Shown one piece after another: positions 1 through 9,568 of a DNA stretch of 13,297 nucleotides; within the stretch, counting starts at the first letter, position 1; each line of letters opens with the position of its first letter. The notes beneath the pieces were generated by a model. The model was not told the origin of the DNA and made no database searches. It saw nothing but the letters and a program-made list of their open reading frames with translations. A program made the position numbers and the translations under genes. This stretch comes from Pseudomonadota bacterium (GTDB lineage: Bacteria > Pseudomonadota > Alphaproteobacteria > Rhizobiales > Xanthobacteraceae), in assembly GCA_023390955.1 (NCBI GenBank), contig JAEWBW010000192.1:1-13297 (forward strand), given 5' to 3'.

Positions 1-342
1 GTGTTCGATCCCGTCGGCGGCGAGGTCTTCGAGAACTCGATGCGCTGCATTGCCTGGGGCGCGCGGCTGCTGGTGATCGGATTCACCGGCGGCATCGGTG
101 CAGCGAAGACCAATCTGCTGATGATCAAGGGCGCGAGCGTGCTCGGCGTCCGCGCCGGCGAGGCGGTGCGGAAGAACCCCGCGCTCGGCGAGGTCCGCAT
201 CAAGGCGCTGCTGCAATGGGCGGAGGAGGGCAAGCTGCGCCCCAACATCTCGCACCGCCTGCCGCTCGAAAATTTCGCGCAGGCGATGCGGCTGTTGCTC
301 GATCGCAAGGCGATCGGGCGCGTGGCTTTGGTGATGGACTGA
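1..342 (+). CDS. Zinc-type NADPH:quinone oxidoreductase family protein, C-terminal part (5' truncated by window edge)
   Basis: This is the last 113 residues of a medium-chain dehydrogenase/reductase of the NADPH:quinone oxidoreductase branch, ending in TGA at 340-342. The frame is open from base 1, and the visible part begins inside the nucleotide-binding Rossmann half, so the N-terminal GroES-like domain lies outside the window. The GTG at base 1 is not taken as a start. Visible family features are the FDPVGG segment near the start, the hydrophobic strand LLVIGFTGG, and the C-terminal pattern in which a helix with RLPLENFAQAM precedes RKAIGRVALVMD; that pattern is typical of the QOR C-terminus. 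Such enzymes reduce quinones or enoyl ketones with NADPH in the cytoplasm. The gene converges on the crotonase gene and is separated from it by a palindromic element that could end both transcripts. The family is clear; the substrate is not. Confidence 0.85.
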   Translation: MFDPVGGEVFENSMRCIAWGARLLVIGFTGGIGAAKTNLLMIKGASVLGVRAGEAVRKNPALGEVRIKALLQWAEEGKLRPNISHRLPLENFAQAMRLLLDRKAIGRVALVMD

Positions 343-353
343 TTTCAACCACC

Positions 354-455
354 GTCATTCCGGGATGGTCCGAAGAACCAGACCTCCGAGCGCAATTGCG
401 CTTCGTGGAATCTCGAGATCCCGGGTTCGATGCTTGCGCATCGCCCCGGGATGAC
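354..455. repeat. Palindromic intergenic element, copy 1 (divergent copy)
   Basis: This element is about 102 bp, bounded by GTCATTCCGGG on the left and CCCGGGATGAC on the right, which are inverted complements with one mismatch. Inside are smaller palindromes: AGCGCAATTGCGCT, and a GATGC/GCATC hairpin at about 430-443. It has the same outer arms and general plan as the copies at 1397-1503 and 5771-5878, but its interior has diverged most. It fills the gap between two convergent genes and ends 8 bp before the crotonase stop codon, so its RNA hairpins could act as a bidirectional transcription end. Similar elements are abundant between genes in Bradyrhizobium genomes, from general knowledge. Confidence 0.75.
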
Positions 456-463
456 GCTTCGCG

Positions 464-1354
<891 letters not shown>

Positions 1355-1396
1355 GGGTGGTTTCCTTCGTGGTTTCTTTGTCGGTGTCTCTAGCAC

Positions 1397-1503
1397 GTCA
1401 TTCCGGGGCGCGCGAAGCGCGAGCCCGGAATCCATCGCTCAGCACCAATTGTGCCGAGGAATGGATTCCGGGCTTGCGCCAAGTGGGCGCAACCCGGAAT
1501 GAC
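1397..1503. repeat. Palindromic intergenic element, copy 2
   Basis: This 107-bp element fills most of the gap between the amidase and crotonase genes. Its plan is an outer arm GTCATTCCGGG, a small GC hairpin, an inner arm GCCCGGAATCCAT, a variable centre (1437-1461), the complementary inner arm ATGGATTCCGGGC, a second small hairpin (GCGCC/GGCGC) and the closing arm CCCGGAATGAC. It therefore folds as two nested inverted repeats with hairpins on each shoulder. The arms are identical to those of the copy at 5771-5878, while the centre and shoulder hairpins differ. Placed after the amidase stop in the direction of transcription, it could end or attenuate that transcript before the crotonase gene. 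Confidence 0.85.
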
Positions 1504-1515
1504 AGAATTGCAGCT

Positions 1516-2937
1516 CTACTTCGCGGGCGGGCTTGGCCAGGGCCGCTGGGGGCCGCGCAGGCCTTCAAACGCCTTGGCAAGGCCGAGCACGCCGGTGTCG
1601 TCAAAGCGTCGGCCGACGATCTGCACGCCGATCGGGAATCCCTTGGCGTCGAAGCCGCCATTGATGGAGACCGCCGGGTTCTCCGACATATTCCATGGCA
1701 CGGTATAGCAAATGTGCTCGAACGGCTTGAGCGGATCGTTGAGGGGCGAAGCCCATTCCGCGGGATAGTTCACGTTCGGTGCGGTCGGCGAAAGCACGTA
1801 GTCGAGCTCGCAGAACAGCTTTGCCGCAGCCGCGCGGATCGCCATGGTCTGGTTGAAGCCTCGGATGACGTCGACGCCCGACAGCTTTGCACCGGACTCG
1901 CCCCATTTGAAAATGTAGGGCAGCACCTTCGCCTTCTCGGCTTCCGTCAGCTTCGACAGATCGTCCCACATCCGCGCGCGCCAGAAATTGTCGAGGCCGT
2001 CGAGCATCTCGCGCGTCAGGATCCCGTCGATCTCGGTGACGACGCTGCCAGCAGATTCGAACGCCTTCGCGGCCTTGACCGCGACCTCGCGCACGGGCTT
2101 CTCCAGGGGCTGGCCGACGCCGATATCGAGCATCAGCCCGATGCGAAGCTTGCGCGGTGACTTCTCTATCCCTTTCCAGTTCAGGGGCTCGGCCGGGAGG
2201 CTCATGCCGTCGCGTCGGTCAGGTTTCGAGATCACGCTCATCATCAGCGCGCAATCGTCGACCGTGCGGGTCATGGGGCCGGCGACGCGGCCGACATAGG
2301 GCGGATCGATCGGCACGCGGCCAAGGCTCGGCTTCAACCCGACAAGGCCGCACCAGCCTGCGGGAAGCCGCACCGAGCCACCGATATCGGTGCCGAGATG
2401 CAGCGGACCATATCCGGCCGCCGCGGCAGCACCTGCGCCTGCGCTGGAGCCGCCGGGGTTCTTGCTGAGATCCCAGGGATTGCGCGCCAGAGCGTGGAAG
2501 CTGGAAAGCCCCGACGACAGCATGCCGTAGTCGGGCATGGTGGTCTTGGCGAAGAGCACCGCACCGGCCTCGCGCAGCCGCGCGGCAGGAGGGGCATCCT
2601 TTTCCGCGGGCACCAGCTTGACGCTGGCCGCCCCGAGCGGCACCGGCACGCCCTTGGTCGCGATGTTGTCCTTGATCGTCACCGGCACGCCGGCGCGCGG
2701 GCCGGACGGTTCGCCGCCGGACCAGCGCGCGGTCGAGGCCTTTGCGGCCTCGCGCGCACCGTCGGGGTCGAACGCATAGAGCGCCTTGAGGTGCGGTTCC
2801 CACGCGGCGACGTGCTCGAGCACGTCTTCCAGCACCTCGCTCGGCGAGAACTGCTTTGCCCGATAGCCCGCGATCAGGTCGACCGCGGAGAGATCGTGCA
2901 GCGAGGTGACCGCTTCCTCAACACGCGGGTTATGCAT
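1516..2937 (-). CDS. Amidase-signature family hydrolase, 473 aa
   Basis: This cytoplasmic amide hydrolase uses the Ser-cisSer-Lys triad. The predicted triad is Lys89 in PVTIKDN, Ser165 in NPGGSSAGAGA and the nucleophile Ser188 in GTDIGGSVRLPA; all the residues are present. The length is usual for bacterial amidases (450-500 aa). The chosen ATG at 2937 gives MHNPRVEEAV and lies inside the end of the upstream M20D gene, sharing ATGCATAA (8-bp overlap), so translation is probably coupled. The upstream ribosome site is weak, which fits coupling. A longer frame reaching 3051 only runs further into the M20D gene. Such enzymes cleave carboxamides, aryl acylamides or peptide amides; the exact substrate cannot be told. 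With M81 and M20D upstream it forms a compact hydrolase unit, suggesting release of ammonia or an amine from an amide-linked nutrient. Confidence 0.95.
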   Translation of the reverse strand: MHNPRVEEAVTSLHDLSAVDLIAGYRAKQFSPSEVLEDVLEHVAAWEPHLKALYAFDPDGAREAAKASTARWSGGEPSGPRAGVPVTIKDNIATKGVPVPLGAASVKLVPAEKDAPPAARLREAGAVLFAKTTMPDYGMLSSGLSSFHALARNPWDLSKNPGGSSAGAGAAAAAGYGPLHLGTDIGGSVRLPAGWCGLVGLKPSLGRVPIDPPYVGRVAGPMTRTVDDCALMMSVISKPDRRDGMSLPAEPLNWKGIEKSPRKLRIGLMLDIGVGQPLEKPVREVAVKAAKAFESAGSVVTEIDGILTREMLDGLDNFWRARMWDDLSKLTEAEKAKVLPYIFKWGESGAKLSGVDVIRGFNQTMAIRAAAAKLFCELDYVLSPTAPNVNYPAEWASPLNDPLKPFEHICYTVPWNMSENPAVSINGGFDAKGFPIGVQIVGRRFDDTGVLGLAKAFEGLRGPQRPWPSPPAK

Positions 2938-4102
2938 GGCTACCGACCGGCATGCGGGTCTCGATGATGCGCGCGAACATGCTGGCGCCGATCGGCAGGA
3001 TCTTGTCATCGAGCACGTAGCCAGGATTGTGCACGGGCACCGAGCCCTCATGGCCGACCCAGAAATAGGCGCCGGGAATGGTCTGCAGCATGTCGGCGAA
3101 GTCCTCGCTGCCCATCTTCGGCTCGGTGCGGGTGATCACCTTGGCGGGATCGACGATGGTGCGTGCGACGTCCTCGACCACCTTGGACTGTTCGACCTGG
3201 TTGACCAGCACGCCAAAGGTGTCGCGAATGTCGGCTTCGATCTCGCACTGGAAAGCAGCCGCGATACCGGCGCAGATCGCGCGCATGCGCTGGCGGATCA
3301 GCGCGCGGACCTCGTCGGAGAACGCACGCACGGTGCCGCAGAGATGGGCTTCACCGGGAATGACGTTGTAGGCGGAGCCGGCATGGATCTGGGTGATCGA
3401 GAGCACGGCGGATTGCAGCGGCTCGACGTTGCGGCTGACGATGGTCTGGATCGCCTGTGCCAGCGTCGTCGCGATGATCACCGCGTCCTTGGAGCGCTCG
3501 GGCATGGCACCATGCGCACCGTAGCCGGTGATGCGGAGGTCAAAGAAGTCGGCGCCGGCCATCGCGGGGCCCGGCAGGATCGCGATCTCGCCGAGGTTCA
3601 AGTCAGGCGCGTTGTGCAGGCCGTAAAGTTCGTCGCAGGGAAATTTCTCGAACAAGCCGTCCTTGATCATCGCGCGCGCGCCGCCGAGACCTTCCTCGGC
3701 CGGCTGGAAGATCAGGTGCACGGTGCCGTCGAAGTTCCGGGTCTCGGCGAGGTAGCGCGCGGTGCCGAGCAGCATGGTGGTGTGGCCGTCATGGCCGCAG
3801 CCGTGGAAGCGGCCGGGGATGGTCGAGCGCCAGCGCAGATTGGTGTTCTCTTCCATCGGCAGCGCGTCCATGTCGGCGCGCAGGCCGATGCGCTTGCCGC
3901 CCGAACCCTTGCCCTTGATGACGCCGATCACGCCAGTGCCGCCGAGCCCGCGATGCACCTCGATGCCCCAGCCCTTCAGCTTCTCGGCGACGATGCCGGA
4001 TGTGCGCACTTCCTCGAAGCCGATCTCGGGATGGGCATGCAGGTCGCGGCGGATGGCGGTGAGTTCGTCGGCGTAGCCGTCGATGCGGTCGATATTGGGC
4101 AT
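2930..4102 (-). CDS. M20D-family amidohydrolase (hippurate hydrolase / N-acyl amino acid hydrolase type), 390 aa
   Basis: This metal-dependent enzyme cleaves N-acyl amino acids or related amides. The M20D hallmarks are in order: RRDLHAHPEIGFEE (18-31), GLRADMDALPM (73-83), the metal site HGCGHDGH (100-107, with Cys102 and His104), the catalytic glutamate in QPAEEG (133-138), His163 in YGLHN, GSEDFADM (331-338) and His358 in HNPGYVLDD. The dimerisation domain lies between about residues 180 and 295. The length matches HipO and IAA-amino acid hydrolases. No signal peptide is seen, so it acts in the cytoplasm. The ATG at 4102 follows the M81 stop by 17 bp and has an AGAAGAG ribosome site. The 3' end overlaps the amidase start by 8 bp. 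If the substrate is an N-acylglycine, glycine would be released, which would link it to the riboswitch further upstream; that is inference. Confidence 0.95.
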   Translation of the reverse strand: MPNIDRIDGYADELTAIRRDLHAHPEIGFEEVRTSGIVAEKLKGWGIEVHRGLGGTGVIGVIKGKGSGGKRIGLRADMDALPMEENTNLRWRSTIPGRFHGCGHDGHTTMLLGTARYLAETRNFDGTVHLIFQPAEEGLGGARAMIKDGLFEKFPCDELYGLHNAPDLNLGEIAILPGPAMAGADFFDLRITGYGAHGAMPERSKDAVIIATTLAQAIQTIVSRNVEPLQSAVLSITQIHAGSAYNVIPGEAHLCGTVRAFSDEVRALIRQRMRAICAGIAAAFQCEIEADIRDTFGVLVNQVEQSKVVEDVARTIVDPAKVITRTEPKMGSEDFADMLQTIPGAYFWVGHEGSVPVHNPGYVLDDKILPIGASMFARIIETRMPVGSHA

Positions 4103-4119
4103 CTTGTCTCTTCTGTCGG

Positions 4120-5625
4120 TTAGCGTGAAGGGGATTTGAAAGCGGGGCCGTTCGGCTTGATACGGATGCCCGGGCGCAGTCGCGTCCAGGGCAGGGACGC
4201 GGTGTCCGCCGGCATCGCGCCGGGCGCGGCGCAGATCATGAGCTTCTCCGCGATCGGCTCGAAGTCGGCGCGGAAATGCACGGAGCTCTTGTTGACGAGG
4301 ATGGCCTGCTCGGTCGGCTCGATGCCGACATAGCGATACATCGCCTGATCGGCGAGCTGGGCCTTGTGCGAGGAGACGACCACGCGGACATCGCCGATGC
4401 GCAAGGCCGCTGACGGACCCATCTCCATCTCGCGGCCGCCGTAATAGGGGCCGTGCGCGACGAAGCGGCCGTTGGAGAGTTTCTCGACGACGAAGGTCTC
4501 GGTGTAGGGCTCGTCGCCGGGAATGCCGGACTTGCCGCCGAGCGACAGCTTTACCGTTGCGCCGACGCCGGCCGCATGCGCGGCTTTCGCTGAGGCCGGG
4601 TCGTAGATCACGCCAGTTGCGGCGCTTGCGTTGTTGCGCACGAGCGCGCGCAGCATGCCGGTGGTGTCAGAATCGCCGCCGGCGCCGGGATTGTCCTGGG
4701 TGTCGGCGATGATGATCGGCTTGCTCGCACCCTTGGCGAGCTCCATCGCGTGAAGCACGCCTTCATCCGGCGACCAGATCTTGCCGTCGAAATCGTTCTC
4801 GTGGCTTTCGATCAGCTTCACGATCGCATCCGCGGCGCGGTCGGCGTCCGCCTGCGTCCGGCCATAGGCGAACACGCTCGGGCCGCAATCGCGGAAATCG
4901 GCGGCGGGGAAGCCGGGCGCAAAGGACAGCGTCGGCACGGCATCGCTCTCCAGCGCGGCGAGCTTGTCGTAGATGCCTTTGGTGGGGAAGTCGTTGGTGC
5001 ATTGCCAGCTGATCGCGATCAGGAACGGCAATTGACGGAAGGCCTTTGCGAGCGGCTGCTTCGTCTTCAGCAGATGCGCCAGATGCTTCGCGGAGGCGCG
5101 GCCGGTGTCGGCCATGTCGACATGCGGATAGGTGCGGTAGGCGATCAGCGCATCGGCATGCTCGACCATTTCGGGCGTGACGTTGGCATGTAGGTCCAGG
5201 CTGACGACGAGCGGCATGTCCTTGCCGATCACCGCGCGGACGCGCCGCAGGATCTCACCTTCGCCATCGTCAAAATGCTCGGTGACCATGGCGCCGTGCA
5301 GGTCGAGATAGACGGCGTCGAGTGGGCCTGCCGCGGCGATGCCGTCGACCATCACCTTGACGATGCGCTCGAAGGCATCCTCGGTGACATGCGCCGACGG
5401 GCTCGCGCCGCACGCGATCGTCGGAATGAGTTCCCAGCCATTGGCTTCGGCGCTCTCGACGAAGCCGGCGAGGCCGACATTGATGTTCCGCATCACCTTG
5501 AGGACGTCGGCTCCTTCGGTCATCGCCGGCCAGCCGCCGCCATGCTGGAAGTCCGCAAAGGTCGCCTTCGTCGGAGCGAAGGTGTTGGTCTCGTGCAGGA
5601 AGCCGCCGACGGCGATACGTGTCAT
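4120..5625 (-). CDS. M81-family metallopeptidase (MlrC / microcystinase C-like), 501 aa
   Basis: This belongs to the M81/MlrC family of zinc-dependent peptidases, named for the microcystin-degrading enzyme MlrC but common in proteobacteria that do not degrade that toxin. The N-terminal DUF1485 domain contains GGFLHETNTFAP (7-18), DLHGAM (108-113), SLDLHANV (142-149) and YRTYPHVDMADTGR (163-176). The C-terminal MlrC domain begins near DTQDNPGAGGDSDTTGML (308-325). The histidines and aspartates in these motifs are the expected metal ligands. The open frame extends one codon upstream to a TTG at 5628, but the adjacent ATG at 5625 with GGA 9 bases upstream is preferred. It is first of a three-gene hydrolase unit, 17 bp ahead of M20D. 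It probably cleaves small peptides, possibly with D- or modified residues, brought in by the neighbouring transporter; the substrate is inferred only from context. Confidence 0.93.
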   Translation of the reverse strand: MTRIAVGGFLHETNTFAPTKATFADFQHGGGWPAMTEGADVLKVMRNINVGLAGFVESAEANGWELIPTIACGASPSAHVTEDAFERIVKVMVDGIAAAGPLDAVYLDLHGAMVTEHFDDGEGEILRRVRAVIGKDMPLVVSLDLHANVTPEMVEHADALIAYRTYPHVDMADTGRASAKHLAHLLKTKQPLAKAFRQLPFLIAISWQCTNDFPTKGIYDKLAALESDAVPTLSFAPGFPAADFRDCGPSVFAYGRTQADADRAADAIVKLIESHENDFDGKIWSPDEGVLHAMELAKGASKPIIIADTQDNPGAGGDSDTTGMLRALVRNNASAATGVIYDPASAKAAHAAGVGATVKLSLGGKSGIPGDEPYTETFVVEKLSNGRFVAHGPYYGGREMEMGPSAALRIGDVRVVVSSHKAQLADQAMYRYVGIEPTEQAILVNKSSVHFRADFEPIAEKLMICAAPGAMPADTASLPWTRLRPGIRIKPNGPAFKSPSR

Positions 5626-5653
5626 CAATTCAGTCCAAGCGATTGGCAGTGCG

Positions 5654-5677
5654 CGACGTTAGCCTCGACGTTAGCCT
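5654..5677. repeat. Two tandem 12-bp direct repeats upstream of the M81 gene
   Basis: CGACGTTAGCCT occurs twice head to tail with no spacer (5654-5665 and 5666-5677), ending 29 bp before the M81 start codon at 5625. Tandem identical 12-mers at this distance could be paired regulator sites or a small slippage duplication. Nothing in the sequence decides between these. Confidence 0.5.
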
Positions 5678-5770
5678 TGGCCTCGCGACGAGGGCAAGAC
5701 GGGAAGCAATCGCGCCATGCATAGGGTCAGATCGTTTTCGGAATGCTGCGGTTGCGCTCTGCATCTCGCC

Positions 5771-5878
5771 GTCATTCCGGGGCGCGCCCATCTGGGCGCG
5801 AGCCCGGAATCCATTGATCGGCAGAGTCCGCGGCCTGATGGATTCCGGGCTCATCGCTTCGCGATGCCCCGGAATGAC
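5771..5878. repeat. Palindromic intergenic element, copy 3
   Basis: This 108-bp element shares all four arms with the copy at 1397-1503: GTCATTCCGGG, GCCCGGAATCCAT, ATGGATTCCGGGC and CCCGGAATGAC. The shoulder hairpins here are GCGCCC/GGGCGC and GCATCGCGAAGCGATG-like (GCATCGC/GCGATG on the minus strand), and the centre (about 5815-5840) is unrelated to the other copy. It lies between the ABC ATPase stop codon (5890) and the M81 gene, so it probably marks the end of the transporter transcript. Confidence 0.85.
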
Positions 5879-5889
5879 GAGGAGAGAGT

Positions 5890-7539
<1,650 letters not shown>

Positions 7540-7543
7540 GAGC

Positions 7544-8431
7544 TTACTTCCCCTCCCGCTGCTTCATGCGCGGGTCGAGCGCGTCGCGGGCGGCATCGCC
7601 GATCAAATTGATGCTGAGGATGGTGATCGAGAGCAGCAGGCCGGCCCAGAAGATCAGCGACGGCTTGATCTGGAAGAACTGACGTCCCTCGGCCATGATA
7701 TTGCCCCAGGTCGGCGTCTCCGGCGAGATGCCGGCGCCGAGGAAGGACAGGATCGCCTCGGTGAGGATCGCGGAGGCGCAGACATAGGTGCCCTGCACGA
7801 TCAGCGGCGCGATCGTGTTCGGCACGAGGTGGCGCCACATGATCTTCGGCAGCGATGAGCCGACCGAGATCGCCGCTTCGACATAGGGCTCTTCGCGCGC
7901 CGACAGCACGACCGAGCGGACCAGCCGCGCCACGCGCGGGATCTCCGGAATGGTGATCGCGATCAGCACGGTCCAGATGCTGGCGCCCGACAGCGACACC
8001 ACGGCGATCGCGAGCAGGATGCTCGGCATCGCCATCAGGCCGTCCATGACGCGCATCATGATGGAATCGACCAGCTTGAAGAAGCCGGAGACGAGCCCGA
8101 TGGCGAGACCGATCGCAACCGAGAGGATGGCGGAGCCGATTCCGATCAGGAGCGAAATACGCCCGCCATAGATCACCCGCGAAAGCAGGTCGCGGCCGTA
8201 ATTGTCGGTGCCGAGCAGGAATTGCGCGGACGACGGTTTCAGTCGCTGTGACGGCGCAAGCTGCACCGGGTCATGCGGCGCAATCCAGGGCGCCAGGATC
8301 GAGATCAGCACGATCAGCGTGAGCAGGATCGTGGCGCCCGCGATGATCGGCGTCGAGGTGAGGAATCCGAACCGCGGCCGCAGCGGCGAGGTGATCGGAA
8401 GCGAGGACTGGGGAAGGGATTCGATCGACAT
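7544..8431 (-). CDS. Dipeptide/oligopeptide ABC transporter permease, DppC type, 295 aa
   Basis: This is the second membrane subunit of the peptide importer. It has an OppC-type N-terminal segment with a membrane helix at about residues 28-50 (IIAGATILLTLIVLISILAP), the conserved LGTDNYGRDLLSR (73-85), further helices in the rest, and the EAA loop at EEPYVEAAISVGSSLPK (180-196) that docks on the ATPase. It ends with DALDPRMK, usual for the family. The ATG at 8431 is chosen because GAGGA lies just upstream. A TTG six codons earlier (8449) is in frame but overlaps the upstream stop and has no ribosome site of its own. It follows the DppB-type gene by 14 bp and precedes the ATPase gene by 4 bp, so the three are one operon. 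Confidence 0.96.
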   Translation of the reverse strand: MSIESLPQSSLPITSPLRPRFGFLTSTPIIAGATILLTLIVLISILAPWIAPHDPVQLAPSQRLKPSSAQFLLGTDNYGRDLLSRVIYGGRISLLIGIGSAILSVAIGLAIGLVSGFFKLVDSIMMRVMDGLMAMPSILLAIAVVSLSGASIWTVLIAITIPEIPRVARLVRSVVLSAREEPYVEAAISVGSSLPKIMWRHLVPNTIAPLIVQGTYVCASAILTEAILSFLGAGISPETPTWGNIMAEGRQFFQIKPSLIFWAGLLLSITILSINLIGDAARDALDPRMKQREGK

Positions 8432-8445
8432 GTTGTCCTCAGTCC

Positions 8446-9387
8446 TCAATACCTGATCCGCGGATCAAGGAACGTGTAGGCGACGTCGATCAGGAGATTG
8501 ACGACGACATAGATCAGCGAGGTCAGCAGGATCATCGCCTGGATCACCGGATAGTCGCGCGCCAGCACCGCATCCACCGTGAGACGGCCGACGCCGGGGA
8601 TGTTGAACACGCTCTCGGTGACGACGACGCCGGAGATCAGGAGTGCAAAGCCGGTACCGATGACCGTGATCACGGGCACCGCGGCGTTGCGCAGCGCGTG
8701 CCGCAGCATCACCGCGACCTCGCCGATGCCCTTGGCGCGGGCGGTGCGCACGTAATCCTCGCCGAGCACGTCGAGCATCGCCGCGCGCGTCATGCGGGCG
8801 ATCAGCGCGACATAGATGAAGGACAGCGCGCAGGTCGGCAGGATGATGCGCTCGAAGAACGGACCGAAGCCGGCACTGATGCTCTTGAAGCCCTGCACCG
8901 GCACCCATCGCAGGTCGATGGCGAAGATCTGGATGAGGACATAGCCGACCACGAACACCGGCACGGAGAAGCCGAGCACGGAGAGGCCCATCACGCAGCG
9001 GTCGATCCACGTGCCGTGCTTCCAGGCCGCGAGCACGCCGAGGGGAACGGCGACCAGCACCGCCATGATGATGGTCGCGAGCGCGATCGAGATCGAGGGC
9101 TCGACGCGCTGGCTGATCATCTTCATGACCGGAATGTTGGAAATGAGCGACGTGCCGAGATCGCCATGCAGCAGGCGGTTCACCCAGGTGACGAACTGCA
9201 CGATGAGAGGTTCGTTGAGGCCGAGCGAGGTGCGGATGCGCTCGAGCCGCTCGGGCGTGGCGTTGTCGCCGGCGAGGATCGCGGCCGGATCGCCCGGCGT
9301 TAGACGGAGCAGCAGGAAGACGAAGAGCGCGACCACGCCCATCACGGGGATGGCGGCCAGAACGCGGCGGATGAGATATCCCAGCAT
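8446..9387 (-). CDS. Dipeptide/oligopeptide ABC transporter permease, DppB type, 313 aa
   Basis: This is the first membrane subunit of the peptide importer. The N-terminus MLGYLIRRVLAAIPVMGVV leads directly into the first helix, followed by the family motif LLLRLTPGDPAAIL (25-38), the SLGLNEPL stretch (54-61) and HGDLGTS (74-80). Several hydrophobic helices follow, with the cytoplasmic EAA loop around GEDYVRTARAKGIGEV (209-224). It ends in FLDPRIRY, a typical DppB-type finish. The ATG at 9387 has AGG five bases upstream. It is the first gene of the transporter operon, 181 bp after the DadA-like stop, and a sigma-54-like promoter lies about 120 bp ahead of it. The ligand class (dipeptide, oligopeptide, glutathione, D-peptide) cannot be told from the permease. 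Confidence 0.97.
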   Translation of the reverse strand: MLGYLIRRVLAAIPVMGVVALFVFLLLRLTPGDPAAILAGDNATPERLERIRTSLGLNEPLIVQFVTWVNRLLHGDLGTSLISNIPVMKMISQRVEPSISIALATIIMAVLVAVPLGVLAAWKHGTWIDRCVMGLSVLGFSVPVFVVGYVLIQIFAIDLRWVPVQGFKSISAGFGPFFERIILPTCALSFIYVALIARMTRAAMLDVLGEDYVRTARAKGIGEVAVMLRHALRNAAVPVITVIGTGFALLISGVVVTESVFNIPGVGRLTVDAVLARDYPVIQAMILLTSLIYVVVNLLIDVAYTFLDPRIRY

Positions 9388-9497
9388 GCACCTAACTCCG
9401 GCTGCGGAACGGGAGGGGCCGCAAGGCGCCCGTGGATTCTGTCGTGTGTATCATGCGCGCCTGTCGTTAGGACTGGAAGATTGGCCGGAGCAGCCGT

Positions 9498-9511
9498 TTT
9501 GCCCGGGCAAA
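9498..9511. promoter_or_regulatory. 14-bp perfect palindrome overlapping the -12 region (candidate operator)
   Basis: TTTGCCCGGGCAAA reads the same on both strands. It overlaps the -12 half of the sigma-54-like element (GC at 9507-9508), so a protein bound here would block the promoter. It may also be chance in GC-rich DNA. Confidence 0.3.
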
Positions 9512-9522
9512 TTGTGTGCCAA
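9506..9522 (-). promoter_or_regulatory. Sigma-54 (RpoN) -24/-12 promoter for the transporter operon
   Basis: On the minus strand TTGGCACACAATTTGCC matches the RpoN consensus YTGGCACG-N4-TTGCW at nearly every fixed position. The -24 GG is at 9520-9519 and the -12 GC at 9508-9507, exactly ten bases apart as required. Transcription would start near 9496 and leave a leader of roughly 110 bases before the DppB-type ATG at 9387. No enhancer-binding site could be named upstream. RpoN control is common for nitrogen-source uptake; its use here is inference. Confidence 0.6.
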
Positions 9523-9524
9523 GG

Positions 9525-9552
9525 GCAGGGCGGTATCAAGAGGCCGCCCTGC
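9525..9552 (-). terminator. Strong hairpin after the DadA-like gene (possible transcript end)
   Basis: Perfect 9-bp arms GCAGGGCGG and CCGCCCTGC enclose a 10-base loop. The hairpin begins 16 bases after the dehydrogenase stop codon in its own direction and ends two bases before the sigma-54-like element. No T-run follows, so it is not a textbook intrinsic terminator. It could protect the 3' end of the transcript or aid factor-dependent termination. Confidence 0.4.
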
Positions 9553-9568
9553 GTCCAATCGCGACCAC

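Noticed and set aside
1355..1435. N-terminal extension of the crotonase starting at 1435
   Set aside because: The added residues are a translation of the palindromic repeat. The ATG at 1354 has a ribosome site and fits the family length.
2938..3051. N-terminal extension of the amidase starting at 3051
   Set aside because: It lies wholly within the M20D gene in another frame and matches nothing in the amidase family.
2906..4123. Open plus-strand frame of 405 codons opposite the M20D gene
   Set aside because: Low-complexity, Asp/Gly/Ala/His-rich translation without motifs, mirroring the M20D gene.
5629..5889. Small open frames in the gap between the ATPase and M81 genes
   Set aside because: They translate the palindromic element and its flanks and have no ribosome sites or motifs.
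8432..8449. TTG start of the DppC-type permease at 8449
   Set aside because: It overlaps the DppB-type stop and lacks a ribosome site; the ATG at 8431 has GAGGA just upstream.
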